Position numbers and translations under genes: made by a program. Below are positions 8,526 through 18,900 of a DNA stretch of 64,000 nt, one piece after another. Numbering within the stretch: position 1 is the stretch's first letter; the number at the start of each line of letters is the position of its first letter. The stretch comes from Teichococcus aestuarii (lineage in GTDB: Bacteria > Pseudomonadota > Alphaproteobacteria > Acetobacterales > Acetobacteraceae), in the NCBI RefSeq assembly GCF_003116135.1, contig NZ_PDOA01000007.1:124001-188000 (forward strand). Reading direction: 5' to 3'. The notes under the pieces are model-generated. The model was not told where the DNA came from. It was given only the letters and a program-made list of their open reading frames with translations, and ran no database searches.

Positions 8526-8574
8526 AGTCAAAGTGCGGGGGAAGGAATTCCCCCGCGCCCCCATCTTCTTTCTG
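8526..8574 (-). repeat. dispersed GAATTC-core hairpin element, copy 2 (inverted)
   Basis: On the minus strand this reads CAGAAAGAAGATGGGGGC followed by a hairpin with arms GCGGGGGAA and TTCCCCCGC and loop TTCC (plus-strand positions 8535-8556). It shares the A-rich lead and GAATTC core with the copies at 6626 and 33134. It separates catC-like and lactonase genes of the same strand, so it may reduce readthrough into the distal genes. Confidence 0.65.
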
Positions 8575-8580
8575 CAAGTT

Positions 8581-8856
8581 TCAGATCGCGGAGGGGTGGC
8601 GGGCCAGCGGCGTCACCTGGATGTCCATGTAGGGGAACAGGGGCAGGCTGCTCAGCAGCGCGTGCAGCGCATCGGCGTCCGGCACGTCGATGATCGAGAT
8701 GTTGGCGTAGCGGCCAGCCACGCGCCACAGATGCGGCCACTTGCCCTGGCGCTGGAGGTCCTGCGCCACGGCCTTCTCGCGCGCCTTGATGTCATCCGCC
8801 TGCGCGGCGGGCATGTCGTGCGGCAGGCGCACTTCCATCTGCACATGAAACAGCAT
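8581..8856 (-). CDS. catC: muconolactone delta-isomerase (CatC family)
   Basis: This 91-residue protein matches CatC over nearly its full length. Shared stretches are MLFHVQMEV at the start, the HLWRVAGRYAN segment near 43-53 and LPLFPYMDIQV near 71-81, and the catalytic Glu27 (KAREK) is kept. CatC isomerises muconolactone to beta-ketoadipate enol-lactone in the catechol branch of the beta-ketoadipate pathway. catA and catB are not nearby; instead it follows a Liv transporter and precedes an SMP-30 lactonase. It may therefore act on a substituted muconolactone or analogue. Family is certain, physiological substrate inferred. Confidence 0.87.
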   Translation of the reverse strand: MLFHVQMEVRLPHDMPAAQADDIKAREKAVAQDLQRQGKWPHLWRVAGRYANISIIDVPDADALHALLSSLPLFPYMDIQVTPLARHPSAI

Positions 8857-8868
8857 CGCGTCGTCTCC

Positions 8869-9599
<731 letters not shown>

Positions 9600-9603
<4 letters not shown>

Positions 9604-10349
9604 GTGCGGCGCTCCCCGAAATAGATGCCGATCAGCTCCGGATCGCGCAGGATCTCCTGCGGCTCGCCTTCGGCCAGCTTGGCGCCACGGTCGAGGAAGG
9701 CGATGCGGTCCGCGAGCTCCGTGACGATGTCGAGGTTGTGCTCGATCAGGCAGATGGTGACGCCCTCCGCCGCCGCCTGCCGCACCAGCGAGACGAAGCG
9801 GGCGCGCGAGTTCACGTCGAGCCCCGAGGCCGGCTCGTCGAGCAGCCAGATGCGCGAGCCCGTCGCCAGGATGCGGGCCACCGAGAGGAATTTCCGCTCG
9901 GCATAGGCGAGGTCCATGGCCCGCGCCCCGGCCTGCGCGGTGAGGCCGGTCCGCTCCAGCGCCTGGTCCACCGCCGCCTCCCGCGCGCGGCGGGCGGAGC
10001 GCCCGCCCGGCTGCCACAGCCAGGCGGTGTGCTCGATGGCGGCGAGCACGTTCTCCCGCACCGTCATGCGGCCGAACAGCCGCAGGTCCTGGAAGCTGCG
10101 CGCCACGCCCATGCGGGCGATGTGGTGCGGCGAGCGGCCGCGGATCGAGGCGCCGTCGAGCAGCACCTCGCCGGAATCGGCCTCGATGTTGCCGGTGATG
10201 AGGTTGAACAGCGTGGTCTTGCCCGCGCCATTCGGCCCGACCAGCGCGGTGAGCACGCCGGGGCGCAGGTCCATGTCGACCTTCTGCACCGCGGCCAGCC
10301 CGCCGAACTTCTTGTCCAGCCCGCGGACGGAGAGCAGCGGCGCGCTCAT
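9600..10349 (-). CDS. livG: branched-chain amino acid-type ABC transporter ATPase LivG
   Basis: This 249-residue protein has Walker A GPNGAGKT near 38-45, a VARSFQDLRLF Q-loop near 83-93 and an LAYAERKFLSVARIL signature region near 149-163. The latter departs from the usual LSYGQQR, keeping only the Tyr and lacking the GQQ residues. Walker B IWLLDEPASGLD is near 169 and the IEHNLDIV H-loop near 205. It overlaps livM and livF by 4 bp each. It supplies ATP hydrolysis for the LivHM permease pair. The altered signature (AERK in place of GQQR) is worth noting but the rest is intact. Confidence 0.88.
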
Positions 10350-11224
10350 CGGCGCCCCGCCGACTGGCCGGCGATGCCCGCGGGCCGGAAGATCATCAGC
10401 AGTGCCATGGCCAGACCGTAGATGAACTGTTGCACCGCGCCGATCTGCGTCGGCGGGATGAAGGGCAGGAAGGAGAGGGCGGCGGGCAGCAGCAGCAGCA
10501 GCAGCACGCCGACCAGCGGCCCCGCCAGCGTCGCCGTGCCGCCGATGATGACCATGGCCATGATCAGGATCGACTGCTCCAGCGTGAAGCTCTCGACGTT
10601 GACGAACATCATGTAGAAGGAGAACAGCGCGCCGCCGACGCCGGCCAGGGCGCAGCCCAGCACCACCACCAGCGTCTTGAGCTGCCGCACATCCTTGCCG
10701 AAGGCCTCCGCCGCGCTCTCGCTGTCGCGGATCGCCATCAGCGCGCGGCCGAAGCTGCCGCGCATCAGCAGGCGGATGGCGAGCAGGATCAGCCCGAGGA
10801 TGACGAGGCAGAGGGTGAGGAAGGTGCCCTGCGCCGAGACATCGAAGCCGAGCAGGGTGGGCAGCGGGATGCCGACCAGCCCGCCATGCCCGCCGGTGAA
10901 GCCGTGCGCCTCGGAGAACACCGTGACCGCCATCATCTGCAGGCCGAGGCTGGCGGCGACGAAATACTCGCCCCTTACGCGCAGCGCCGGCAGGGCGAGG
11001 CCGAGCGAGAGCAGCGCGGCCAGCGCTCCGCCCGCGAGGCAGGCCAGCAGCACGTCGGGCACCACTAGCATGGCCACCTGCGCGCCGGCATAGGCGCCGA
11101 GGCCGAAGAACACCGCGTGCGCCACGCTGAAGATGCCGGCATAGCCGATCAGCAGGTTCAGGCTGGCGGCCAGGATGCCGAAGATGGTGGCCAGGGTGGC
11201 GAGGTTGAGGAGATAGGCGGTCAT
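10346..11224 (-). CDS. livM: branched-chain amino acid-type ABC permease LivM
   Basis: This 292-residue integral membrane protein has about eight hydrophobic helices. It begins TAYLLNLATLATIFGILAAS, followed by the GYAGIFSVAHAVFFGLGAY motif at about residues 28-46 that is diagnostic of LivM. A longer upstream reading frame exists, but the ATG at 11224 overlaps the livH stop (ATGA) and starts at the conserved N-terminus. It forms the membrane channel with LivH. Confidence 0.88.
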   Translation of the reverse strand: MTAYLLNLATLATIFGILAASLNLLIGYAGIFSVAHAVFFGLGAYAGAQVAMLVVPDVLLACLAGGALAALLSLGLALPALRVRGEYFVAASLGLQMMAVTVFSEAHGFTGGHGGLVGIPLPTLLGFDVSAQGTFLTLCLVILGLILLAIRLLMRGSFGRALMAIRDSESAAEAFGKDVRQLKTLVVVLGCALAGVGGALFSFYMMFVNVESFTLEQSILIMAMVIIGGTATLAGPLVGVLLLLLLPAALSFLPFIPPTQIGAVQQFIYGLAMALLMIFRPAGIAGQSAGRR

Positions 11225-12090
11225 CGGGTCACCGCCTGGCCGAACAGGCCGCTGGGCTTGAAGAGGATGAAGGCGAACAGCACGACGAAGCCGGCCGCCG
11301 CGCTCCACTGCGTGTCCAGCACGCCGATGACGAGGTTCTCCACCACGCCCAGCAGCAGCCCGGCCAGCGCCGCGCCGCGCAGGCTGCCGATGCCGCCCAC
11401 CACGGCGGCGGCGAGGCTGATCAGCATCACCTGGTGCGAGATGGCCGGCTGCAGGCCGGAGGTCATGGTGGTGAGGATCGCTCCCGGCACCGCCAGCGCC
11501 GAGCCCAGCCCGAAGGCGAGCATGGAGAGGCGGCGGGAGGAGAGGCCGTAGGCGCGCAGCAGCTCCGGGTTTTCCGAGAGCGCGCGCAGCCCGATGCCGG
11601 CCCGCGTCCGCTCCAGGAACAGCGTGACCAGCACGAACAGCGCGATGGCGACGCCCGCCGCCACCCAGAAGATGTCGGCGAGATAGATGCCGGGCGCCAC
11701 CTGCCGCGCCATCGTCAGCTCCGAGCTGACGCTGACAAAGCCGCGCCCGAAGCCCAGCTCGATGACGCTCTGCACCACGATGCTCATGCCGAAGGCGGCG
11801 ACGAACACGGTGAAGAAGGAGCCCTCATGCCGCTGGATGGGCCGGTAGACGAAGGCATCCATCGCCAGCCCGAAGGCCACGGCAAGGGCCAGCGCGGCCA
11901 GGATGCCGACCGGCCAGGGCAGGCCGGCATCGGTGCAGGCGAGGTAGGCGTAGCCCGCCAGCGCGAAGGTGGCGCCATGCGCCACGTGGAACACCCGCGT
12001 GGCGCCGAAGATCAGCGCGAAGCCCGCAGCGGTGAGCGCGTAGATGGCCCCCGTCTGCAGGCCGCTGATGAAAAGCTGAAGAAACAGCAT
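11221..12090 (-). CDS. livH: branched-chain amino acid-type ABC permease LivH
   Basis: This 289-residue membrane protein opens with LFLQLFISGLQTGAIYALTA, and the GATRVFHVAHGATFALAGY motif follows at about residues 32-50. The C-terminal region carries GGIGSLRGAALAGLLLGVVEN, also typical of LivH. The start at ATG 12090 lies 4 bp after the binding-protein stop. It is the partner of LivM in the importer. Confidence 0.88.
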   Translation of the reverse strand: MLFLQLFISGLQTGAIYALTAAGFALIFGATRVFHVAHGATFALAGYAYLACTDAGLPWPVGILAALALAVAFGLAMDAFVYRPIQRHEGSFFTVFVAAFGMSIVVQSVIELGFGRGFVSVSSELTMARQVAPGIYLADIFWVAAGVAIALFVLVTLFLERTRAGIGLRALSENPELLRAYGLSSRRLSMLAFGLGSALAVPGAILTTMTSGLQPAISHQVMLISLAAAVVGGIGSLRGAALAGLLLGVVENLVIGVLDTQWSAAAGFVVLFAFILFKPSGLFGQAVTR

Positions 12091-12094
12091 CGAA

Positions 12095-13222
12095 TCAGGC
12101 GATCTTCTGCAACCGGCCGCCGCGGATCTGGCCGATCTGCAGCGGCATGGCCATGGTGCCGCCATCCTCCAGCACGCCCTCGCCGCCGACCAGCGCGAAG
12201 CGCCGCACGCGCTGCAGCTCGGCCAGCAGGCTCTCGCCCGTCACCTCGGTGCCGGCCTTCTCCAGCCCCTGCGCCAGCAGCGCGAAGAGGCGCATGGCGT
12301 TGTAGTAGTTCTGGTTGTAGCTGGTCGGGTCGCCATTGTGCTTGGCGCGCCAGTCCTTGACGAAGCGCTGCGTCACCGGGTCGCCCTGGTCCCAGTCGGA
12401 GACCTGGCTGGTGACGATCAGCCCCTCGCTCTCCGGCAGCCCCACGACGGAGGGGATGGTGCCGGCGGAATAGGTGATGATCTGCTGGGTGATGCCGTTG
12501 TCGCGCAGCTGCTTGATGATCTGCGACTGCTGCGCGCCATAGCTGGCGAAGTACACCGCGTCCGGCTTCGAATCCCGCACCCGCGCGGCGATGGCGGCGA
12601 ATTGCTGCGTGGCGGGCGGGATGCTGTGCGCCCCCACCAGCTCGCCGCCCGTCTCGGCCAGGCCCTTGCGCAGCTCCTGCACCACGCTGTTGCCCAGCGG
12701 GTCGTCCACATAGATCAGGGCGATGCGCTTGAGCTTCTCCTTCTGCAGCCAGGGCAGCAGGGCGCGCACCTCCTGGTTCACCAGCGGGATGACGTTCCAG
12801 TAGTAGGGCGAGAGGCCGGCGAGGTCGGGGCCGACGCCGCCGCCATTGACCATCATCACCTTGGCCCGCGTCCCGATCGGCGCCGCCGCCTTGGAGACGC
12901 CGGTAAAGCCGATCATCACCCACACGGCCTTGTCCACATTGGCCAGCTTGGTCATGCCCACCGCGCCGCCCTGCGGCGTGGCCAGGCTGTCCTGCACCGC
13001 CATGGTGATGGGCCGCTTCAGCATGTTGTCGGCGCGGATATGCTCCAGCGCCAGCTCGATCCCCTTCGTGAACAGGCCGCCATACTCGGCGTTCGGCCCC
13101 GACATGGGGAAGAGCGTGCCCACCACATGCGGCGCGGATTGGGCGCTGGCGAGCCGTGGCGCCGTCAGCACCGCGGCGCCGGCCGCGACGAAGCCACGGC
13201 GGCTCAGGACATGCTTGTTCAT
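12095..13222 (-). CDS. livJ: ABC transporter substrate-binding protein, LivJ/type I periplasmic fold
   Basis: This 375-residue protein begins with a Tat-type signal (SRRGFVAAGAAVLTA, cleavage near ASAQ-S at residue 28). The mature domain has the Leu/Ile/Val-binding fold: GTLFPMSGPNAEYGGLFTKG near 35-54, and AEYGG with a following TKGIELALEHI helix. Binding proteins of this class in catabolic clusters often bind aromatic acids. The AGGAGGAG ribosome-binding site at 13231-13238 (minus strand) fixes ATG 13222. It is the first gene of the seven- or eight-gene minus-strand unit running to the MBL hydrolase. Confidence 0.88.
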   Translation of the reverse strand: MNKHVLSRRGFVAAGAAVLTAPRLASAQSAPHVVGTLFPMSGPNAEYGGLFTKGIELALEHIRADNMLKRPITMAVQDSLATPQGGAVGMTKLANVDKAVWVMIGFTGVSKAAAPIGTRAKVMMVNGGGVGPDLAGLSPYYWNVIPLVNQEVRALLPWLQKEKLKRIALIYVDDPLGNSVVQELRKGLAETGGELVGAHSIPPATQQFAAIAARVRDSKPDAVYFASYGAQQSQIIKQLRDNGITQQIITYSAGTIPSVVGLPESEGLIVTSQVSDWDQGDPVTQRFVKDWRAKHNGDPTSYNQNYYNAMRLFALLAQGLEKAGTEVTGESLLAELQRVRRFALVGGEGVLEDGGTMAMPLQIGQIRGGRLQKIA

Positions 13223-13590
13223 GATCTGCTTCTCCTCCTGGACGTGTTCTGGCTGTCTGCCGGGGGAAGAGGGCCTGGCGGGGCGGGCACAGGAGCCATC
13301 CCGTCCGGACGCGGCCATGCCTCCTTCCGCTGCGGTTCCGCGCATGGCGCACCTTCCTCCCCCGCCCGCGCTTGCTGCGCGGGACGCTGTTTCGTTGTCG
13401 CGCGGCCTGTTCGCCGCATGGTCCATCTGCGGACAAATGTCCGGCAGACGGACAAGTGTCCGTTTCCGACCGCAACCTCGGACCCTCGCGCAAGGCCTGT
13501 CAAGAGTGAAGTTCCTTTGCGGCGCAACAAGCATTCGCTCTTGCCCCGCCGCATGAGGCGGCGTTAATCCGGCGGCGCTCCTTGTCGCGC
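13223..13590. other. divergent intergenic region livJ / iclR
   Basis: This 368-bp region lies between livJ (minus) and the IclR gene (plus). It holds the livJ ribosome-binding site and the tandem palindromes at 13430-13462. It also has a less GC-rich stretch at about 13495-13545 where promoters are likely, though no clear -35/-10 pair could be chosen. No small gene is convincing here. Confidence 0.6.
13430..13462. promoter_or_regulatory. tandem palindromic operator, likely IclR-type
   Basis: Two perfect 14-bp palindromes, CGGACA-AA-TGTCCG (13430-13443) and CGGACA-AG-TGTCCG (13449-13462), lie 19 bp centre to centre, in the shared promoter of livJ and the IclR gene. IclR-family dimers bind palindromes of about this size, often two in tandem as a tetramer. 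Assignment to the adjacent regulator is inferred from position. Confidence 0.7.
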
Positions 13591-14466
13591 ATGACAGGGC
13601 GGCGCGTGGCGGAAAGGCAGGGCGTGCGAACGGATCCCGACCTCGCGGAGACAGGGCAGGACAGCGGCGGGCAGGACGCCGGCGAGACGGCGGGGGGCGG
13701 GGGAGCGCGCGGGCTCGAGTTCGTGCTGTCGCTGGAGCGGGGCCTGGCCGTGCTCTGCGCCTTCGGGCCGGGGCGGGAGCGGATGACGCTGACCCAGGTG
13801 GCCGCGCTCACCGGCCTCAGCCGCGGCACGGCGCGGCGCTTCCTGCTGACCCTGGCGGAGCTGGATTTCCTGGCCAGCGACGGCAAGCTGTTCTGGCTGA
13901 CGCCGAAGGTGCTGCGCTTCAGCCATGGCTACCTCGCCTCCTTCGGCCGCAGCGAGGCGGCGCGGCCGCACCTGCAGGCCATCAGCGACCACTTCAACGA
14001 AAGCTGCTCGCTGGCGGTGCTGGACGGGGCGGAGGTGGTCTATGTGGCGCGGGTCGAGGCGCGGCGCGTCTTCTCCTCGCGAATCGATATCGGCACGCGA
14101 TTGCCGGCGCATTGCACGGCGCTGGGCCGGGTGCTGCTGGGCGGGCTGGAGCCGGAGGCGCTGGAAGCCTGGATGGCGCGCTACCCGCTGGCCCCCTGGA
14201 CCGAGCGCACGGTGGTGGACCCCGCCCTGTTCCGGCAGCGCATCCAGGAGGCGCGGCGGCAGCGCCATGCCATCATCGATGGCGAGACCGAGCTGGGCAG
14301 CCGCTCCATCGCCGTGCCGGTGCCGGACCCCGCGGGGCGCACGGTCGCGGCGCTCAACATCGGCGCCTCGGCGGCGCGGGTCTCGCTGGCCCAGATGCGG
14401 CGGGAGATGCTACCCGCCCTGCGTGCCGCCGCCGAGCGCATCGCAACCCTGGCTTTGCCATGGTGA
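13591..14466 (+). CDS. IclR family transcriptional regulator (PcaR/PcaU-like)
   Basis: This 291-residue regulator has an N-terminal winged helix (residues about 45-105; MTLTQVAALTGLSRGTARRFLLTL is the helix-turn-helix region) and a C-terminal IclR effector domain. That domain carries the GTRLPAHCTALGRVLL segment near 168-183, characteristic of the PcaR/PcaU/PobR subgroup that senses beta-ketoadipate-pathway intermediates. ATG 13591 is chosen over an upstream TTG at 13582. It is divergent from the liv-catC unit and probably controls it and itself through the tandem palindromes upstream. Confidence 0.86.
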   Translation: MTGRRVAERQGVRTDPDLAETGQDSGGQDAGETAGGGGARGLEFVLSLERGLAVLCAFGPGRERMTLTQVAALTGLSRGTARRFLLTLAELDFLASDGKLFWLTPKVLRFSHGYLASFGRSEAARPHLQAISDHFNESCSLAVLDGAEVVYVARVEARRVFSSRIDIGTRLPAHCTALGRVLLGGLEPEALEAWMARYPLAPWTERTVVDPALFRQRIQEARRQRHAIIDGETELGSRSIAVPVPDPAGRTVAALNIGASAARVSLAQMRREMLPALRAAAERIATLALPW

Positions 14467-14486
14467 GGGAAAAATCCGCCGCGCGG

Positions 14487-14515
14487 TTGACGGGGCACAG
14501 CTTCGCGACTTGATT
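14487..14515 (+). promoter_or_regulatory. candidate sigma-70 promoter for the alpha/beta hydrolase
   Basis: TTGACG (14487-14492), a 17-bp spacer and TTGATT (14510-14515) lie 30 bp before the start at 14546. The -35 is good and the -10 is weak (3 of 6). Confidence 0.35.
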
Positions 14516-14545
14516 TTTGCCGTTATTCCATTGCAATGCCCACGC

Positions 14546-15889
14546 ATGGCACTGCCCGCTTCCCGTTCTTCCCTGCCCCGTCTGCTGTCTTTCGGGGATT
14601 ATGAGGGCGAATACTTCGCTTCCGCTTCGGCCACCCATCTCGTGGTTGCCTTGACGGGCGTCGGCGACGTACGGGAACGTCTGAAATCCTACGATTTCTA
14701 CCGCACGCTGACCAACCGCCCGCAGGCGGACAGCCTGCTGCTGCGGGACCAGAGCCGCAGCTGGTTCCACAATCCCGCCGGGCGGGACGCGCTGATCGAG
14801 GCCTGCCGCGGCATCGTCAACGGGGGCGGCTATGCGACAGTCACCTTCCTCGGCATCAGCATGGGGGCCTATGGCGCGCTGAGCCTGGGCCGGCTGTTCC
14901 CGGGCGCGCGCATCCTGGCCATGTCGCCGCCCTTCTCGCTGGACACCGCCCGGCACGGGCGCAACGTGGTGCGCCACAAGCGCTGGCTGGACGCCAACGC
15001 CCTCCATGCGCCGACCGACCTCGACACGCCCGGCGAGAACGAGCACCTCATCCTGTTCGGCGATGCGGAACCGATCGACATCCTCAACCTCCAGCGGTTC
15101 CAGGCGGTCGGTTTTCCCGGCCTGTTCGTCTGCCCGGGGGGTGAGCACAACATCGGCGCCACGCTGCAGCGCCAGCGCCGCATGTCGCTGTTCATGGACC
15201 GGCTGGCCGCTGCCGCGCCGCTGGAGGAGCTGGCGGCCGTGGCCGGGGCCTACCCGGCCTATGGCGCCTGCCACGCGGTGCAGATGCTCCGCGCGCGGGC
15301 GCATCTCTACCGCGGCGAGATGGTCGAGGCCGACCACTGCCTCAACCTGGCGCGCTGGGCGGTGGGGGAGGCCTCGCCGCATCTGTCGCTGCTGTCCCTG
15401 CTGCGCCTCGGCCTCGGTGCGCCGCAGGGCAGCGCGGTGGAAGCCGTGGCCCGGCAGGCGCGCCATCTTCCCGGGCGCAGCGTTGCCGTCCCCGTGGAGG
15501 AAGGCTGGGAGCTGAGCTTCCGGAGTTCCGAGGCACGGCAGATCGGCGGCACCACCGTGCTGGGCCCGCTGGTGCTGGGCAGCCTGCGGCGGACCGTGCC
15601 CGGCCCGGACGGCGCCTGCACCCTGTCCTTCCGCGCCGAGGCGCCGCAGCTCCACAACGCCACGGGCTGGCGCGCGCTGGAGGTGTTCGGCGGGGAGGCG
15701 GAGGGCTATCCATGCCTGCTCACCGCCGGGCCCGCGGAGGAGCGGGTGGAGATCCCTCTGGAATTGCAGGACGGGGCGGCGGAGTTCGTGCTGCGCCGTG
15801 GCTGCTTCGCCTCCGGCTTCGACGAGAAGGGCTCGGACGACCAGTTCGCCTGGTCGACCAAGCTGCGGGAGCCCCGCATCGCCGCCTGA
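14546..15889 (+). CDS. alpha/beta hydrolase-fold protein of unknown function
   Basis: This 447-residue protein has no signal peptide. Residues about 28-225 look like an alpha/beta hydrolase: the HLVVALTGVGD strand, a nucleophile elbow GISMGA with Ser105, a LILFGDAEPID segment that could supply the acid and a GGEHNIG segment that could supply the His. The last 130 residues or so look like a beta-sandwich domain (PSGV-free, many aromatic and hydrophobic alternations). It is convergent with the secreted protease, 12 bp apart. Enzymes of this shape may be esterases or surface-polymer hydrolases; I do not recognise a named family. Confidence 0.7.
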   Translation: MALPASRSSLPRLLSFGDYEGEYFASASATHLVVALTGVGDVRERLKSYDFYRTLTNRPQADSLLLRDQSRSWFHNPAGRDALIEACRGIVNGGGYATVTFLGISMGAYGALSLGRLFPGARILAMSPPFSLDTARHGRNVVRHKRWLDANALHAPTDLDTPGENEHLILFGDAEPIDILNLQRFQAVGFPGLFVCPGGEHNIGATLQRQRRMSLFMDRLAAAAPLEELAAVAGAYPAYGACHAVQMLRARAHLYRGEMVEADHCLNLARWAVGEASPHLSLLSLLRLGLGAPQGSAVEAVARQARHLPGRSVAVPVEEGWELSFRSSEARQIGGTTVLGPLVLGSLRRTVPGPDGACTLSFRAEAPQLHNATGWRALEVFGGEAEGYPCLLTAGPAEERVEIPLELQDGAAEFVLRRGCFASGFDEKGSDDQFAWSTKLREPRIAA

Positions 15890-15901
15890 CCCACGGCCGC
15901 T

Positions 15902-18900
15902 TCAGCCCAGCAGGAAATCCTGCGCCGAGAGGGCGGAGAGCTGGATGCCGTCCAGCACCAGCGCGGTGCCGCTGGCGTCTTGCAGCAGCACGTCCGCGCC
16001 GGCCTGCTGCAGCCAGTAGCCCGCCGGCCAGCCGTCCGCCGCCGCCGGCGGGAAGCCCTGCAGCACCACCACATCGCCTTCGGCGGGGCGGAAATCGGTG
16101 ATGTGGTCCGTGCCCTGGCCGGCCTGGAGGATGAAGCGGTCCGCGCCGCTGCCGCCTGTCAGGATGTCCGGCCCATGCCCCCCGTCGAGCGTGTCGTTGC
16201 CGCCCCCGCCGGACAGCCGGTTGGCCTGGGCATTGCCGAGGATGAGGTTGTCCAGCGCGTTGCCGGTGCCGCGCAGGGGCTGGCTGCCGCGCAGCACCAG
16301 CGCCTCCACCGCCTCGGGCAAGGTGTGGCTGATCCAGCTCTGCACCGTGTCCCAGCCTTCGCCGGCGTTCTCCATCACGGAATCCTTGGAGTGCGCGACG
16401 TGGAAGATGTCGTCGCCAAGCCCGCCGATCATCTGGTTGGTTCCGGCGCCGCCATGGAACTGGTCGTTGCCGGCGCCGCCGAACAGCGTGTCGTTCCCGC
16501 CCTCGCCATAGAGGATGTCGTCGCCATCCTCGCCGGAGAGGATGTTGCCGGCCGCATTGCCGTAGAGGATGTTGTTCCCGGCATTGCCCGCGCCATCGAG
16601 CGCCTGCTCGCCCATCAGGCGGAGCTGCTCGACATTCGCCGCCAGGATGTGGCTGATCCAGCTTCGCACCGCATCGAGGCCTTCCCCCGGCCTTTCCACC
16701 ACCAGGTCGCCGTTGTCGTCGACGATGTAGATGTCGTCGCCCATGCCGCCCTCCAGCCGGTCCGCACCGGCGCCGCCATCGAGGGTGTCGTGACCCGCCA
16801 TGCCGTGCACGGTGTCGTCGCCCGCGCCGGCGGTGATGATGTTGTTCTGGGCATTGCCGGCAATGGTGTTGGCCAGGCTGTTGCCGGTGCCGTGGATCTT
16901 CGCGTTGCCCATCAGCTGGAGATGCTCGACATGCGCCGGCAGCACGAAGCTGGCCCAGCTCTGCACCGTGTCCGTGCCCTCGCCGGCCTTCTCCACCACT
17001 TCGTTGCCGGCGGCGGCGATCAGGTAGAGATCGTCGCCCGGGCCGCCGGCCAGGCGGTTGCGCCCGGCGCCTCCATCCAGCCGGTCATTCCCCGCGCCGC
17101 CGATCAGCGTGTCGTCGCCGCCGCGGCCCAGCAGCCAGTCGTCGCCGGCCCCGCCATCCAGCACATTGTTCGCCTCGTTCCCGATCAGCACGTTCTCGCC
17201 GGCATTGCCGGTGCCGTTCAGCCGCTCGGCGCCCATCAGGCGCAGCCATTCCACGCCCGCCGACAGCACGTGGCTGACGCTGGCTTCCGCCGTGTCGAGG
17301 CCTTCCCCGGCGCGCTCCTCGATACGGTCGCCCGTGGAATCGACGATGTAGGTGTCGTTGCCGGCGCCGCCCGCCATCAGGTCGTTGCCGCTGCCGCCAT
17401 CGAGGCGGTCCTCGCCCTCGCCGCCGATCAGCGTGTCGTCGCCCGCCATGCCGCGCAGCGTGTCATTGCCGCGGTGGCCGTCGAGGCGGTTGGCGGCGGC
17501 ATTGCCGATCAGCGTGTCGCCGCCATCGCCGCCATCGGCGTTCTCGATGCGCGTGCCGGGCGCCAGCACCAGCACCTGCCCGGCGATGCGGCTGGCCCCG
17601 CCCGGCGAGAGATCGATCAGCGAGGCGGTGGTGACGGCGGCGGCGTTCAGCGTGTCGGTGCCGGCGTCATCCTGCAGGAGCGTCCGGCCTGGATCGGCGG
17701 CCACCTGCGCGGCATACTCATCGGTGAAGACATGCACCGTGTCGTCGCTGGCGGGCGCGCCGTAGAGCGTCAGCGACCAGCTCGCCAGCCGGCCGCCCGT
17801 CCCGGCGGCGAGGTCCTCCACCCGCAGCGTCCATTCGCCCCGCGCCTGCTCCCAGAGGAACTGCACGCTGCTGAAGGTGAAGACCAGATGGCCATCCACC
17901 TCCTTGTAGCGGCCGAGGCCGAGCTGATCGAGCAGCACGCTCTCCGTGCCGCCCGGGGAGATCAGGGTGATCCGGAGCTGGCCGGGCCTGGCGTGGAGGA
18001 GGTCCACGGAGATCTCCGCCCGCTCGACCAGCAGATCACCCTCGATCGTCACACCCTGGCTGGCGGTGCCGAGATCGGGCAGGTCCAGCACCCCCCCGGA
18101 GGTGGCGCTGGCGGTGTGGAGACTGGCCTCGGTGGCCGGGGCGGTGCGCCAGCTTTCGGCCAGCCGCACCGCGGCCTGCGCATCCACCAGCCCGAAGCCG
18201 GCCCCGCGCGAGACATGCAGGCCGCCGCCATTCCAGCCGGTGCCGGCATTGACCAGCCAGCCGGCGCCGGCGGCGTCCGTCACCCTGGCGCTGAGGGCGA
18301 GGATGGTCTGCACGTCGCGGTAGCCGAGGGCGGGGTTGGCCTCCAGCATCAGCGCCACGGTGGCCGAGACCAGCGGCGCCGCCCAGGAGGTGGCGCTGGC
18401 CGGGGCCACCACCAGCAACGCCGCGCCGGGGTTGGAGAAGGGCTGCACCGCGCCGGTGGAATCCGTGGCGCCGACGGCGATGCTGTGGCGGTTGTTGAGG
18501 TAGCTGTGGCTGTTGACGTCGTCGCCCGTGGCGCCGTTGTTGCCGGCGGAGCGCACGATGACGGTGCCGAGGCCGCCACGCCCCGCCGACGCCGCGTGCA
18601 GGATGGCGGCGGCGGCCCCGGCATACTCCGCGCTACCGAAATCGTCGCGGAAGTACTCGCCCGAGCGGCTCCAGGAGTTCTGCGAGATATCGACCTGATG
18701 CTGCAGGGCCAGCAGCGCCGTCTCCTGCGCCACGGTGCGCGCATCCCGCGTGTCGAAGCGGTAGGCGACCAGCCTTGCACCGAAGGCGGCGCCGATATCG
18801 CCGATGCCGTTGTTGGCCCGCGCGCCGATGATGAGCGCGACCGTGGTGCCATGCTGGTCGCCGGAGGTGGTGCTGGCGTCGTCATCACCCTCGAGGGCGT

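Noticed and set aside
13583-13596. TGTC-N6-GACA at the IclR start as a third operator
   Set aside because: The half-sites are only 4 bp and face differently from the tandem palindromes; chance is likely.
16117-17350. Regularly spaced repeats resembling a CRISPR array
   Set aside because: The repeats are the RTX modules, in frame, imperfect and about 300 bp apart; no cas genes.
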